A DNA stretch of 64,000 nucleotides from Virgisporangium aurantiacum (GCF_016863635.1 NZ_BOPG01000009.1:248001-312000); one strand, 5' to 3'. Shown: positions 20,834 to 29,852, counted from the stretch's first letter. Program-made: numbers and translations. The notes: generated by a model from the letters alone, not told the origin.

Positions 20834-21706
20834 ATGCGCTTGAGGACCTTGGCTGCCGGCACCGTTGGTCTCGGCCTGGGCGTGGCCGCGTACGCGAGCC
20901 TGGTGGAGCGCAACTGGTACCGGCTGCGCCGGGTCGTGGTGCCGGTCCTCCCGCCCGGTGCGGCTCCGTTGCGGGTCCTCCATCTGAGTGACCTGCACAT
21001 GACGCCGGCGCAGACGCGGAAGCAGCGCTGGGTCTCCTCGCTCGCCTCGCTCGAGCCCGACCTTGTGATCGTCACGGGCGACAACATGGCCTCCGTTTCC
21101 GCCGTGCCGGCGGTGCTGCGGGCCTTTTCGCCCTTGTTCGAATTCCCGGGCGCGTTCGTGTTCGGGTCGAACGACTACTTCGGGCCGGTGCTGAAGAATC
21201 CGCTCGGCTACCTTCGGCGGGATCGGAAGCACATCGAGGGCCCGCCGCTGCCGGCGCACGATCTCCGCGCGGGGCTGCTGTCCGCCGGCTGGCTCGAGCT
21301 GAACAACGCCCGCGGCGTTCTCAAAGCGGGTGGACGCGCGATAGAGCTGGCCGGCGTCGACGACCCCCACATCGGCCGCGACAGGTACGTGTCCGCTGCT
21401 CTTGAGCCTTCGGCGGATCTCCATTTCGGGGTGACGCACTCGCCGGAGCCTCGGGTGCTCGACCCGATGGTGGCCGACGGCCTCGACTTGATCTTCGCCG
21501 GGCACACCCACGGCGGGCAGGTTTGCGTGCCGTTCTACGGGGCACTCACCACGAACTGCGAGCTGCCCCGGCGGATGGCCCGGGGGCTCCACCGGTATGG
21601 AGAGTCGTGGTTGCACGTGAGCGCGGGCCTCGGGACACATCCGACCGCGCCCGTGCGCTTCGCGTGCCCGCCGGAGGCGTCGATCCTGACGCTGGTGTCA
21701 CGGTGA
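20834..21706 (+). CDS. Membrane-associated metallophosphoesterase
   Basis: The 290-residue protein has calcineurin-like motifs in order: HLSDLH (D-x-H), TGDN, a GSND version of the GNHD box, and GHTHGG. An N-terminal hydrophobic segment (about 3-20) suggests a membrane anchor. The GSND variant keeps the Asn-Asp but loses the His, as seen in some YkuE-like members. By position it matches Rv3683. It overlaps the next gene by 4 bp (GTGA), so the two are cotranslated. Confidence 0.88.
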   Translation: MRLRTLAAGTVGLGLGVAAYASLVERNWYRLRRVVVPVLPPGAAPLRVLHLSDLHMTPAQTRKQRWVSSLASLEPDLVIVTGDNMASVSAVPAVLRAFSPLFEFPGAFVFGSNDYFGPVLKNPLGYLRRDRKHIEGPPLPAHDLRAGLLSAGWLELNNARGVLKAGGRAIELAGVDDPHIGRDRYVSAALEPSADLHFGVTHSPEPRVLDPMVADGLDLIFAGHTHGGQVCVPFYGALTTNCELPRRMARGLHRYGESWLHVSAGLGTHPTAPVRFACPPEASILTLVSR

Positions 21707-22836
21707 CGGCCGAAGCGCTCCCGTTACGACGGTGGCCCCGGCGCGTCGGCTACGGCCTGGCGTTCGGGGCCGCCGGGCTGGCAGTGTTGCTGCCGTCGGG
21801 CACCGCGGGCGCCGGCCTGTTCTTCGCGACCCAGGTGCTGACGCCGGCTCGCTGGTATCCGCTTCTCGTGCGATCCGTTGATGGTTCCCTGATCGAGCTT
21901 TCGCGCACCGAAGACACCGAGCGGCCGATCCCGCTGGGCCTGGCCTGGCGCGGCGGCCACGCCATCCTCGGCGACGTGGTGAGCGTCGAGCGGAACCTGG
22001 TGGTCCGCGAGGTCACGTCGGTGCTGCGGGGTGAGTTGCGGCCGGGGCTGCGGGCGTACACCAGCGGATCGATCTACGAGGGCGACCCGCGGTCGGTGCA
22101 CGGCCTGCCGTTCACGTCCGTCTTCGTGCCGGGCGACCTGGGCCACTTCCCCGCCTGGGTGCTGCCAGGATCCGACACGTGGGTCATCGGCGTACACGGC
22201 CGCGGCGCCAGCCGCGTCGAGGCGCTCCGCGTGCTGCCGACCCTGGCCGCGACCGGCGTCACCACGATGGTGATCTCCTACCGGAACGACCTGGGCGCCC
22301 CCGCCAGCCCCGACGGCTACTACCACCTGGGCGCGACCGAGTGGGAAGACCTGAAGGCCGCCGCCGCCTACGCCGTTTCGGCCGGCGCGAAGCGCATCGT
22401 GCTGTACGGCTGGTCGATGGGCGGAGCGGTAGCCCTGAACGCGTTGCGCCACGATGCGATCCCCGGCGTGGCCGGCCTGATCCTCGACTGCCCCGTGGTC
22501 GACTGGTCGGCCACCCTACGCATGCAGGCCGCCCAACGCCGCCTGCCGGCACCCCTGACCTGGTCGGCGATGCGGTTGATCGAGCAGCGCATCGGCACGA
22601 AACTGGCATCCCTGGACTTCCGCTCCTACCAGCCTCCCGTGCCCACCCTCGTCTTCCTCGACGGCGACGACCGCGTGGTCGACCCCTCGCCCACCCGCGC
22701 GTTCGCGGCCGCTTCCGGAGCCGCCCTGATCGAGACCACCGGCGGCGGCCATGTCCGATCCTGGAACGTCGACCCGGCGGGGTATGAGCAGAGGCTGGCA
22801 GCGTTCCTCGGCGACCCCGCGGGGTATCGAGTTTGA
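21703..22836 (+). CDS. Membrane-anchored alpha/beta hydrolase
   Basis: The protein has 377 residues from GTG 21703, which overlaps the phosphoesterase stop; the reading frame is open further upstream, but that part is inside the phosphoesterase gene. A transmembrane segment near residues 14-40 is followed by an alpha/beta-hydrolase with nucleophile elbow GWSMGG, the acid loop FLDGDDRVVD, and a histidine in GGGHVRSW. Probably an esterase or thioesterase acting at the membrane; substrate unknown. Confidence 0.85.
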   Translation: MTAEALPLRRWPRRVGYGLAFGAAGLAVLLPSGTAGAGLFFATQVLTPARWYPLLVRSVDGSLIELSRTEDTERPIPLGLAWRGGHAILGDVVSVERNLVVREVTSVLRGELRPGLRAYTSGSIYEGDPRSVHGLPFTSVFVPGDLGHFPAWVLPGSDTWVIGVHGRGASRVEALRVLPTLAATGVTTMVISYRNDLGAPASPDGYYHLGATEWEDLKAAAAYAVSAGAKRIVLYGWSMGGAVALNALRHDAIPGVAGLILDCPVVDWSATLRMQAAQRRLPAPLTWSAMRLIEQRIGTKLASLDFRSYQPPVPTLVFLDGDDRVVDPSPTRAFAAASGAALIETTGGGHVRSWNVDPAGYEQRLAAFLGDPAGYRV

Positions 22837-22873
22837 CCCGTGCGGGGGGTGGGCTAGTATTGCTCGGCACGCT

Positions 22874-22950
<77 letters not shown>

Positions 22951-22965
22951 ATGAAGTAGCAGTTC

Positions 22966-22998
22966 AGGGCCGGTCTCCGTTTCTCGGGGACCGGCTCT
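22966..22998 (+). terminator. Terminator brought by the AICE downstream of the tRNA
   Basis: A 14-bp stem with one G-T-type imperfection region (AGGGCCGGTCTCCG / CGGGGACCGGCTCT) and a 5-nt loop starts 18 bp after the tRNA. It lies inside the element and replaces the chromosomal terminator now at 37569-37600. Confidence 0.75.
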
Positions 22999-23018
22999 GA
23001 TGCTGTTGCGGGGCATTC

Positions 23019-23039
23019 TTGGGGCAGGTTTTGGGGCAG
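23019..23039. promoter_or_regulatory. Candidate integrase arm sites, left end
   Basis: TTGGGGCAG occurs twice in direct orientation (23019-23027, 23031-23039) between attL and the int stop codon. TTGGGGCA occurs twice again near attR. Paired repeats at both ends of the element are what arm-type sites of a tyrosine integrase look like. Confidence 0.6.
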
Positions 23040-23045
23040 ACCTCA

Positions 23046-24569
23046 TCACAGGGCCTGCAGCAGGCGATCAAGAACGGCGACGGCGGATCTCGGTGCCATC
23101 GCCTTCCGAGCGCGTAGTGCCGCTTCCCAGCGCTGGGTGAGGCCGTCGCAGAGTGCTTGGCGCATGGCGTTGGTGATGTGGGAGTACCGGGCGCCGACGG
23201 ATCCGTCGAGGTGACCCATGCGGTCGTCCTTGAGGCGCTTCGGGGTGCCCATCTCGTCCATCTCGGTCTTGTGGGAGTGCCGTAGTCCGTGCGGGGTCAG
23301 CCCTGGGGCGATCGGTAGCCAGCACGCCTCGGCGCGTGCGGCGGCGCCTCGACCTCGGGCCGGGATGCCGGGCCACGGCTTGCCGAGGATCGGCACGGGC
23401 CTTGCCGCTCGACCACCGACCGGCGGGTACGAGCCGGTGGCTGCCGGCTGGAAGATCCACGACGCGAAGCCGGACCGCCGCCAGTGTGAGGCGAGTTCGC
23501 GGACGGCCGGCCCGCCACGGACGTAGTCGAGTTCCGCGATCGCCTTCATGACCTTCTCGCGGTTGCTGAGAGATACGGCCTCGGGCCGGTTCAACACCGT
23601 CGACACTGTGCCGGTCGACACGCCGGCGGCCCGCGCCACGTCGACGAGTTTCACGCCTGGCGTCCTCGCCGCACCGTTTGCCGGACGGTGGCTCCTGAAC
23701 ACGTACGTGTGCCCGTGGCATGGGCACGGCTTTGGCTGCGTCCGGTTGATGTGCTCTCGAATCAGGCGGGAGAGGAAGTCGGGCGTGTCGATCGTCCGGT
23801 AGGAGTCGTCCTTGGGTGGGCAGCGGATGAACTCGCCGGTGTCGAGTTCGTAGAGCTGCCACTCGACGCGGATGTTCGCAGGGCGGACGTACTTCGTCTC
23901 CAGGCCGACAAGCTCTCCCCAGCGGCAACCCGTGGTTCCCTTCGTCACCACTGCTACGAACTCGTCGTCTCGACCGGACAGGAGGCTTGCCCGTTCGCCA
24001 AGGAGGATCAGCTCCATGGTGGAGACGATGACCTTCTCCGGCCCACGTTGGGCATGCTTTCCCGCGCGCTTTCCGCGTCCGCGCCGGGTCGCAGCCGGGT
24101 TGACGTCGATCACGCCCTCCTCCAGCGCATCGGCACAGATGAGGTGGAGCGTGCCGTGCCAGGTCTTGATACTCGCCGGGGCGTATCCGGCCTCCCGTTC
24201 CTTCTTCTCCCACTCCTTCACGTCCTTGTTGCGGATCTGCCGGAACGTTTCCTCCTCGAAGGCTGGAAGCAGATGGTTCTCGATGTGGCGCTTGTAGTTC
24301 TGCATCGTTGATCGGGCCAGGTCCTGGCCCTGGTACCACGAGCGCACGTAGTCGCCGAACTTGATGTTGGGGTCGGCCGGTCCCGGGCGTGACTGCTCGG
24401 CCTGCTGTGCATCTTTGGCTTCCGCGAGGTCAGCGGCACGCTTGGCGTCGCGCTTGGAGTCGAAACGGGCCGGCCGACCCGTCACCGGATCCCGGACGGT
24501 CTCCTTCTTGCCGTTTGCCGACCAGTACCGCCCACGCCAGTAGCTTCCAGCGTTCTCCGGGAATCCCAT
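23046..24569 (-). CDS. int: Tyrosine integrase with an internal LacI-type DNA-binding domain
   Basis: The protein has 507 residues from ATG 24569, preceded by AGGAAA; the frame is open upstream but unrelated. Domains: Arm/AP2-like N-terminus (about 1-60), SAM-like core-binding domain (about 70-165), and a catalytic domain with R216 (GCRWGE), K253, H427-x-x-R430, H453 and nucleophile Y462, all present. Residues 305-350 inside the catalytic domain match the LacI-family headpiece (VDVARAAGVSTGTVSTVLN, then LDYVRGG), inserted between K253 and the HxxR box. The gene's 3' end faces attL, as usual. It catalyses integration into and, with Xis, excision from tRNA-Pro. Confidence 0.9.
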   Translation of the reverse strand: MGFPENAGSYWRGRYWSANGKKETVRDPVTGRPARFDSKRDAKRAADLAEAKDAQQAEQSRPGPADPNIKFGDYVRSWYQGQDLARSTMQNYKRHIENHLLPAFEEETFRQIRNKDVKEWEKKEREAGYAPASIKTWHGTLHLICADALEEGVIDVNPAATRRGRGKRAGKHAQRGPEKVIVSTMELILLGERASLLSGRDDEFVAVVTKGTTGCRWGELVGLETKYVRPANIRVEWQLYELDTGEFIRCPPKDDSYRTIDTPDFLSRLIREHINRTQPKPCPCHGHTYVFRSHRPANGAARTPGVKLVDVARAAGVSTGTVSTVLNRPEAVSLSNREKVMKAIAELDYVRGGPAVRELASHWRRSGFASWIFQPAATGSYPPVGGRAARPVPILGKPWPGIPARGRGAAARAEACWLPIAPGLTPHGLRHSHKTEMDEMGTPKRLKDDRMGHLDGSVGARYSHITNAMRQALCDGLTQRWEAALRARKAMAPRSAVAVLDRLLQAL

Positions 24570-24589
24570 ACCCGTTTCCTGCTTTCTGG

Positions 24590-24937
24590 TTAGGCGGCTG
24601 TATTGCTCGCGCTTCGGAGTCGGCGGGGAGCCCGCGCCTTGAGTTGTGTCGCGTCTGCCGATTCGGCGGGTCGTCCTTGGGTAGCTGGCTTCCGCGGCAC
24701 CGGCGTGGCGCTGAAGGTCGGCTGCTTCTCGAAAATCTCGACGATCGCGTTCACGTGGTCGTCGGTGAAGCGGTAGCTGCCGCCGATCCAGGAGAACGGG
24801 ATACGGCGCTTGCGGGCCTGCTCTTTCACCCACCATTCGGAACAGCCGAGCAGGCGAGCGACTTCAATCGGGCGGTACAAGGGCGGACGCGACGTGCCTT
24901 CCAAACCAGTCCCTTCGTCGTCACTTGTCGGGGCCAT
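24590..24937 (-). CDS. xis: Excisionase / helix-turn-helix protein
   Basis: A 115-residue protein with a MerR/excisionase-type winged HTH: YRPIEVARLLGCSEWWVKEQARKRR-like recognition helix followed by a wing with SYRFTDDHV (about residues 20-65). The basic C-terminal tail is rich in Arg and Ala. It starts at ATG 24937 and overlaps the 3' end of repSA by 17 bp; int follows 20 bp downstream. Position and fold identify it as Xis, controlling excision direction. Confidence 0.85.
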   Translation of the reverse strand: MAPTSDDEGTGLEGTSRPPLYRPIEVARLLGCSEWWVKEQARKRRIPFSWIGGSYRFTDDHVNAIVEIFEKQPTFSATPVPRKPATQGRPAESADATQLKARAPRRLRSASNTAA

Positions 24938-26627
24938 CTCGGTCCTGAGCGGCCTTGTCGAGCGCGGCCCGGATCTCGGCCCGTTGCTGGATGCGGGCGG
25001 AGACGGCTCGCAGGAGCCGGAGCTGCAGGGGCGCGACGTCGGGGTCGTCCGGGCGGGCCATCTCCCAGGCGACCGGCGCCGGCTTGCCGAGCTCGGGCGC
25101 GTCGACCGCATCGACCTGGTCGTGGGTGGTGGTGATGCCGAGCAGGGAGCGGACCCAGGCGCGGGTGTCGTGGCGGTGGTCGGCGAGGGTCTTGCCGGAC
25201 CACTGCCGGGAGACGAGCACGCGCCGGCCGCCCATGCCGAGGGTGGTCCGCTGGTGGACCTTGGCCTTGCACTTGCCGGGGTGCTGGCCGGGTCGGGCCT
25301 TCTTGGGTTGGACGCCGTAGCGGAGCCAGTTCGCGCAGCGGGGTGAGCATGGGACGTACCGGAGTTCGTGCCAGAGGCGTTCGAGGTGCCCCCGCTGGGC
25401 GTTGGTCTCGACGGCGTGGCAGGAGTCGACGGACTTGGTGAGGTACTTGGTGAGGTAGCCGATGAGCTTGTCGGCCTGCTTGGTGCCGGCGAGGACGCCC
25501 TCTGCGTGGACCTGTGGTCCGAACCGGGTGACGTGGACCGGTTCGGCGGTCTCGTCCTCGTCGAGGGCGTCGAGGGCCTGATCCCAGGATGGGAGCGGTT
25601 CCCTGGTGTCGGGGTCGACGTAGGCCTTGGCGTCGGTGTCCCAGCTGGGTGCGTGGTGGTCGGGGTAGCGGACTTCGTCTGTGGGTGGCCACCAGACCTG
25701 GTGGTAGGTGGCTGCGGCGATGCGGCGGATGAGGTCACGCGGGATGGTGCCGCGCATGGCGAAGTGGGCGTGTGGTGCAAGCCGTCGTTGGGGTTCGACA
25801 GCGCCGAAGTATTGGAGGTTGGCGCCGGCGGCTCGGCGGGCGTTCTGCCAGAACCGGTCGAGCAGGGCTGGGAAGTGGACGGCGTCCCAGGCCGCGCGCC
25901 GGTAGTCGTAGGTGTCGGGGTCCACCGGGGTGCCGTCGTTGCGGACGCGGCCGTAGCTGTCGAGGGTCAGCGTCAGGAACGTGGACGGCTGAAACACGGT
26001 GCCGTCGCGGCCGGTGAACCGCCGGCCGAGGGTCGACGGGTTCACCTTGTGCCGAGGTAGGTCCGGAGCGTCCTGGCGCCTTTTCGTTGAGCGGGTGCGT
26101 CGGGTCTTGCGTTCGGGTTCGTGTTCCTGGGGGTTGCCGTCGGCGTCGACGGGCGCCGGCGGTGGGGCGGTGAGCCGGCCGCGTAGTCCGGATTCGGTGA
26201 TGGCTTGGTCGACTTCGTCGATCGCGGCGTCGAGGTCGGCCACCTGGTCCCAGCGGGCCGCCTCCTCCATCCGTCCGCGTTCGAAGACGAAGTGTGCCCG
26301 CAGGACGATGAGCGCACATTGTCCGGCGGACGGTTCGTCGGGTTCGGGGAGTGGTTCGTCGGTGCGGTGCCAGCCTTCCCGGCACTGCTGTTGCCGCAGC
26401 CTTCTCGCCCGTTTGGCGCACGGCGGGCATTTGTCATCGCGGGTGGCGCCGCACGGCAGGTCGATGACCTGGGTGCCGCCGGTGGTCAGATCGGTGCGCC
26501 GCAGCAGGATCGGCCGGACGCAGATGCCGTGTTCCTGCGCGAGTTGCTTGAGGGCGTCGACAGCGCGTGGCATGGCGAGCCGGGCCGCGCGAGAGTCGGG
26601 CCGGACCGGTAGTTCGGTCAGGGTCAC
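24921..26627 (-). CDS. repSA: RepSA-type rolling-circle replication initiator
   Basis: The protein has 568 residues from GTG 26627, which overlaps the SpdB-like gene by 4 bp. The HUH motif H286-A-H288 (APHAHFAMRG) and tyrosines Y391/Y395 in GYLTKYLTK give the expected nickase active site. An N-terminal zinc-binding CGATRDDKCPPC (about 59-70) is typical of RepSA. By family it nicks the element's double-strand origin to start rolling-circle replication after excision. The origin is probably close to or within this gene, but I could not locate it. Confidence 0.88.
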   Translation of the reverse strand: MTLTELPVRPDSRAARLAMPRAVDALKQLAQEHGICVRPILLRRTDLTTGGTQVIDLPCGATRDDKCPPCAKRARRLRQQQCREGWHRTDEPLPEPDEPSAGQCALIVLRAHFVFERGRMEEAARWDQVADLDAAIDEVDQAITESGLRGRLTAPPPAPVDADGNPQEHEPERKTRRTRSTKRRQDAPDLPRHKVNPSTLGRRFTGRDGTVFQPSTFLTLTLDSYGRVRNDGTPVDPDTYDYRRAAWDAVHFPALLDRFWQNARRAAGANLQYFGAVEPQRRLAPHAHFAMRGTIPRDLIRRIAAATYHQVWWPPTDEVRYPDHHAPSWDTDAKAYVDPDTREPLPSWDQALDALDEDETAEPVHVTRFGPQVHAEGVLAGTKQADKLIGYLTKYLTKSVDSCHAVETNAQRGHLERLWHELRYVPCSPRCANWLRYGVQPKKARPGQHPGKCKAKVHQRTTLGMGGRRVLVSRQWSGKTLADHRHDTRAWVRSLLGITTTHDQVDAVDAPELGKPAPVAWEMARPDDPDVAPLQLRLLRAVSARIQQRAEIRAALDKAAQDRDGPDK

Positions 26628-27142
26628 CGTGGCTCCGTTCCGTTGTCGGTGCGAACGAGCGCGAGCGCTGGCAACGTCGGGAGCTGTTGGTGTGTAACGG
26701 GTTTGGTTGGTTCGTCCTGTGTGGACTGTCCTGTCGGGACGGTCGCCAGCGACTCGCCTGTGTCGCGGATGCGTGCGCCGAGTTCGACGAGGCAGATGGA
26801 GGCGACGACGATGAGTCCGTCGACGGATAGTGGGATGAGGTAGGGGGCGGCGCCGGTTTCGCCGTAGCGGGCGGTGACGCCGACCATGTGTCCGTACGAG
26901 ACCCACGCTGCGATGCCCGCGATGAGCGATGTGGAGACGAGCCGGACGACGGCCAATGCCCTGCGGTGCACCGGAACGCGGGAGATGAGTTCGACGGTCA
27001 GCAGGAGCGCCAGCGGTGGCCAGGCGGCGATGGTCTGGGAGATGGGGTTTTGGTTGGCGTGGAGGATGTTGGCGGCGACGGAGGCGATGACGCCGAGGAT
27101 CAGCGTGGCGCGGACGGCCCAGCGGACGCGGTGCAGGTTCAC
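26624..27142 (-). CDS. SpdB-like DUF2637 membrane protein
   Basis: A 172-residue protein with about four transmembrane helices in the first 120 residues (starting LILGVIASVAANILHA) and a soluble tail rich in Thr/Gln/Pro. It belongs to the DUF2637 family found next to tra genes in AICEs and Streptomyces plasmids, where Spd proteins assist spread within the recipient mycelium. Both ends overlap neighbours by 4 bp (GTGA), so it is translationally coupled to the FtsK-like ATPase and RepSA. Confidence 0.85.
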   Translation of the reverse strand: MNLHRVRWAVRATLILGVIASVAANILHANQNPISQTIAAWPPLALLLTVELISRVPVHRRALAVVRLVSTSLIAGIAAWVSYGHMVGVTARYGETGAAPYLIPLSVDGLIVVASICLVELGARIRDTGESLATVPTGQSTQDEPTKPVTHQQLPTLPALALVRTDNGTEPR

Positions 27143-28551
27143 GCCGCCTCCTTGGCCGCGTCCGGCGCGTAGCGGCTGGCGAGGTCGTGGATATCGGGAT
27201 CCGTGAGGTAGGAGAACCGCACCCGCACGGGTGAGGGGTCGCCGTCGAGGACCACGAAACCGACGCCGGGTGCGGATTGTGGGATGCGGTCGCAGAGGGC
27301 ACCGCGGTCGCGGGTGCCGTCGCCGAGGACGAGGTCGACTTCTGCCTCTTCGGTCAGCCGCAGCCCGACGCGCGTGGGGAAGAGGTTCCGGAACGGCAGG
27401 ACTTCTTTGCGGGGGTCCTGTAGGCAGGCCAGGACGTGGACACCGACCGCGCGGCCTTGTGTGAGGAGGAGGCCGAGGGTGGCCTTGATGCGGTCCTTCA
27501 ACTGCCGCTCGGTCAGATAGGCGGTGAGCGCGGCCAGCTCGTCAATGACGATGACGATCAGCGGCTCGTCGACGGTCGGGATGTGCTGGCGGGTGATACC
27601 TCGTAGCCGGGCCGCCCGCCGGCGAGCCGTGGCCAAGGCCTCATCGAGCATGTCGGCCATCGCCTTGTAGTCCTCACAGGCGAACCGGGCGAACAGCCGC
27701 TCCCCCGCACCGAGTTCCATCCCACCTTTCGGGTCGAACGCCCATACCTCCACCAGCCCCGTGGAGATGCCGCCGGCGACCGAGCGGAGGAACGACCAGA
27801 TGACCGACCCCTTCCCGGCGCCGGTCGCGCCGACGACCAACACCTGGGTGCCGAACAGGCGCAGCCGGTACGGGTCGCCGTCCTCGGTCATCGCCACCGG
27901 CAGCCCGTTGAAGTTCGGCGCCGCCGGGACCGGCAACGGCCGCACGATCGCGGAGAGCGGGTCACTACGGCGGAACGTCATGACGACGAGGTCCGGTCGA
28001 GTGCCGGGGGTGACGCGGTAGGCGATCGCGCCGAAGGTGTGGGCGAGGCGTTCGCCGGCCTTGGCGAAGTCGTCCGGGATCTGGCCGGTGATCATCCGGA
28101 TGGTGACCTGGTCGCCGGTCGCGCCGACGCGTACCCGTTTGAGGAGCGGCAGGAAGGTGTCTTCTTTGAAGGTGACGGCGAGGTTGGCGGTGGCCATGGC
28201 GGCGTGCCAGTGCCGGCGGTAGCGCATCCGCCGCCAGCGGCCGAGGACCGGCCACCACGCGAACCGGCGGAACGAGGCCAGGTCGACCAGTCGCCACACG
28301 GTCAGCAGTCCGGTCGGGATGCCGACCGCGATGACCGGGCCGGGCCAGCCGTAGCGGTGATACAGCCACGCCAGCACCGTTGCCGGGACGGTGGCATACC
28401 AGAACCGGATGTAGACCACGACGAGGCGGTAGAGGCCCTTGCAGAGCCAGCCGGCCAGCATCAGCCACAGCGGCACCCGCAGGTACGGGGTGCGGACGGT
28501 GAACGGCGCGGGCTCGATCCGCTCCCCACGGATGACGTTGATCAGCGGCAC
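27139..28551 (-). CDS. traSA: FtsK/SpoIIIE-like DNA translocase (TraSA/TraB type)
   Basis: The 470-residue protein has two N-terminal hydrophobic segments (about 26-92), Walker A GATGAGKGS at 241-249, Walker B VIVIDELAAL, and a late winged-helix-like C-terminus. This is the single protein by which AICEs move double-stranded DNA between mycelia. GTG 28551 overlaps the preceding small gene by 10 bp and the stop overlaps the SpdB-like gene by 4 bp. Confidence 0.9.
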   Translation of the reverse strand: MPLINVIRGERIEPAPFTVRTPYLRVPLWLMLAGWLCKGLYRLVVVYIRFWYATVPATVLAWLYHRYGWPGPVIAVGIPTGLLTVWRLVDLASFRRFAWWPVLGRWRRMRYRRHWHAAMATANLAVTFKEDTFLPLLKRVRVGATGDQVTIRMITGQIPDDFAKAGERLAHTFGAIAYRVTPGTRPDLVVMTFRRSDPLSAIVRPLPVPAAPNFNGLPVAMTEDGDPYRLRLFGTQVLVVGATGAGKGSVIWSFLRSVAGGISTGLVEVWAFDPKGGMELGAGERLFARFACEDYKAMADMLDEALATARRRAARLRGITRQHIPTVDEPLIVIVIDELAALTAYLTERQLKDRIKATLGLLLTQGRAVGVHVLACLQDPRKEVLPFRNLFPTRVGLRLTEEAEVDLVLGDGTRDRGALCDRIPQSAPGVGFVVLDGDPSPVRVRFSYLTDPDIHDLASRYAPDAAKEAA

Positions 28552-28964
28552 GTGTCACCGCCGTCTCGATCGGCGAACAGCGGCAGTTCCGGTTGCCGCC
28601 CGACACGGCGGACCACGCGGCGGGCGCGCTTCGCCGGGCGGGTGGGCAGTGCGGCGGGCATGAGGGTGGCCAGGTCGACCGGGCCGGTTGGCGGAGCCGG
28701 GACGTGTCGGGTCATCGTGGGCAGCCACCGGCCCCGGCCGAGGACGGCGCGCAGGTCGACCGGGTCCACGACATGCGGCGCGATCAGCGCTGGATCCAGC
28801 CGGCGGAGCTTGACCACGGTGCGGGCCAGCGCGGCGGCGGCAGCGGCGATCTCGACCAGCGCCGCCACGCGGACCGCGTCGGAGGGGACGGTGGTGTAGA
28901 GAGTGCGGGCGGCGTCGACGCCGGGAGCGGCGAGCGCGGCGACGGTGCGGCGATGCGTCCTCAC
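28542..28964 (-). CDS. AICE protein of unknown function
   Basis: A 140-residue, Ala/Arg-rich protein with an N-terminal helical part (about 20-55) and a basic C-terminal half. I recognise no domain. It overlaps both neighbours (4 and 10 bp), so it is a real member of the transfer operon. GTG start at 28964. Confidence 0.7.
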   Translation of the reverse strand: MRTHRRTVAALAAPGVDAARTLYTTVPSDAVRVAALVEIAAAAAALARTVVKLRRLDPALIAPHVVDPVDLRAVLGRGRWLPTMTRHVPAPPTGPVDLATLMPAALPTRPAKRARRVVRRVGRQPELPLFADRDGGDTCR

Positions 28965-29281
28965 TTGGCACCACCTCGACCGGCGACGGCGCGGCGGACG
29001 CGGCGTTCGATGGCGGTCAGCCAGTCGCGGGCGTCCTGGATGGCCTCGGCCATCTGGTCCAGCGCGGCGTGGAGGCGGGCCATCTCGTCCGGTGCGTTGC
29101 CGAAGCAGTACCAGGACCCGGGGTCGGTGATGTGGTGAAAGGAGATGTCGGCGATCGCGCCGGCAAATATGAGCCCGGCGTTCCGCATCTCCGTGAGATC
29201 GGTGCTGGTGAACGCGTCCGCCGGGAGCACGGGCTCGGCGGGGGTCGACGGGACGGGGGCAGCGTTCGGTAGCGTGGACAT
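28961..29281 (-). CDS. Small acidic-to-neutral AICE protein of unknown function
   Basis: The gene encodes 106 residues: a Pro/Ala-rich N-terminus, then a helical region (ARLHAALDQMAEAIQDARDWL at about 67-88, coiled-coil-like) and a basic tail. No known domain recognised. It overlaps the next gene by 4 bp. A 112-bp gap upstream separates it from the first gene of the operon and contains nothing I can assign. Confidence 0.7.
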   Translation of the reverse strand: MSTLPNAAPVPSTPAEPVLPADAFTSTDLTEMRNAGLIFAGAIADISFHHITDPGSWYCFGNAPDEMARLHAALDQMAEAIQDARDWLTAIERRVRRAVAGRGGAK

Positions 29282-29393
29282 TCCAGCCTTCTCGACGAGG
29301 GGTTGGGAAAGCCGGGGGCGGGCGAGTCTCTAGCCGGAGGGGCCCGTCCCTGGCGATGCATCACGGGGCCTTACATGTGTTGCACCGCAGCGG

Positions 29394-29852
29394 TTACGCC
29401 GCCTTGGCCGTCGCCGGAATCTCGCTCGGGGCGACCATCGCCGAAGCGCGGTAGGACCAGGCGAGGCGGGCGCGACAGCGGTGCGGGGTGCGGTCGCCCT
29501 TGCAGCCGCTGCTGTCGCTGTACGGGGTGACGGTCAAGTCGACGAACGCGACCGGGCGGATCGACATCCCCGCGACCTCGACCGCCGGCGGCGGGACGGG
29601 CTGCTGCGGGGCGGCGATCTTCACCTTGGCCTGCGGCGAGCGGCCGAACTTGGCGGCCTGCGGGTCCTGGTCGATGATCGTGACGACCCAGAGCAGCACG
29701 CCGTTCTCGTCACGGGCCTGGTTGTCTGCCTCCTTGATCCGGTCGTAGTCGACCTGCTTGTCCACGCCGAGGAATAGGGCGCCGGCGGGGAACGCGTACG
29801 GGAACGGCACCGGGTAGCGGACCGAGTTGGGAACCACCTGTGTGACCTCCAT
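29394..29852 (-). CDS. First gene of the replication/transfer operon, unknown function
   Basis: A 152-residue protein from ATG 29852 (TTG 29858 is also in frame; neither has a good Shine-Dalgarno). It contains YPVPFPYAFPAG, a beta-rich middle with WVVTIIDQDPQ, and a C-terminal part with two cysteines (SSGCKGDRTPHRCRA). Similar proteins occur at this place in other AICEs, as I recall, without assigned function. It is preceded by the operator-like repeats at 29869-29926. Confidence 0.7.
   Translation of the reverse strand: MEVTQVVPNSVRYPVPFPYAFPAGALFLGVDKQVDYDRIKEADNQARDENGVLLWVVTIIDQDPQAAKFGRSPQAKVKIAAPQQPVPPPAVEVAGMSIRPVAFVDLTVTPYSDSSGCKGDRTPHRCRARLAWSYRASAMVAPSEIPATAKAA

Noticed and set aside
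24937..25780. Upstream extension of the xis frame by about 280 codons
   Set aside because: It runs inside repSA in another frame; Thr/Pro/Ser/Arg-rich and without similarity. HTH begins after ATG 24937.
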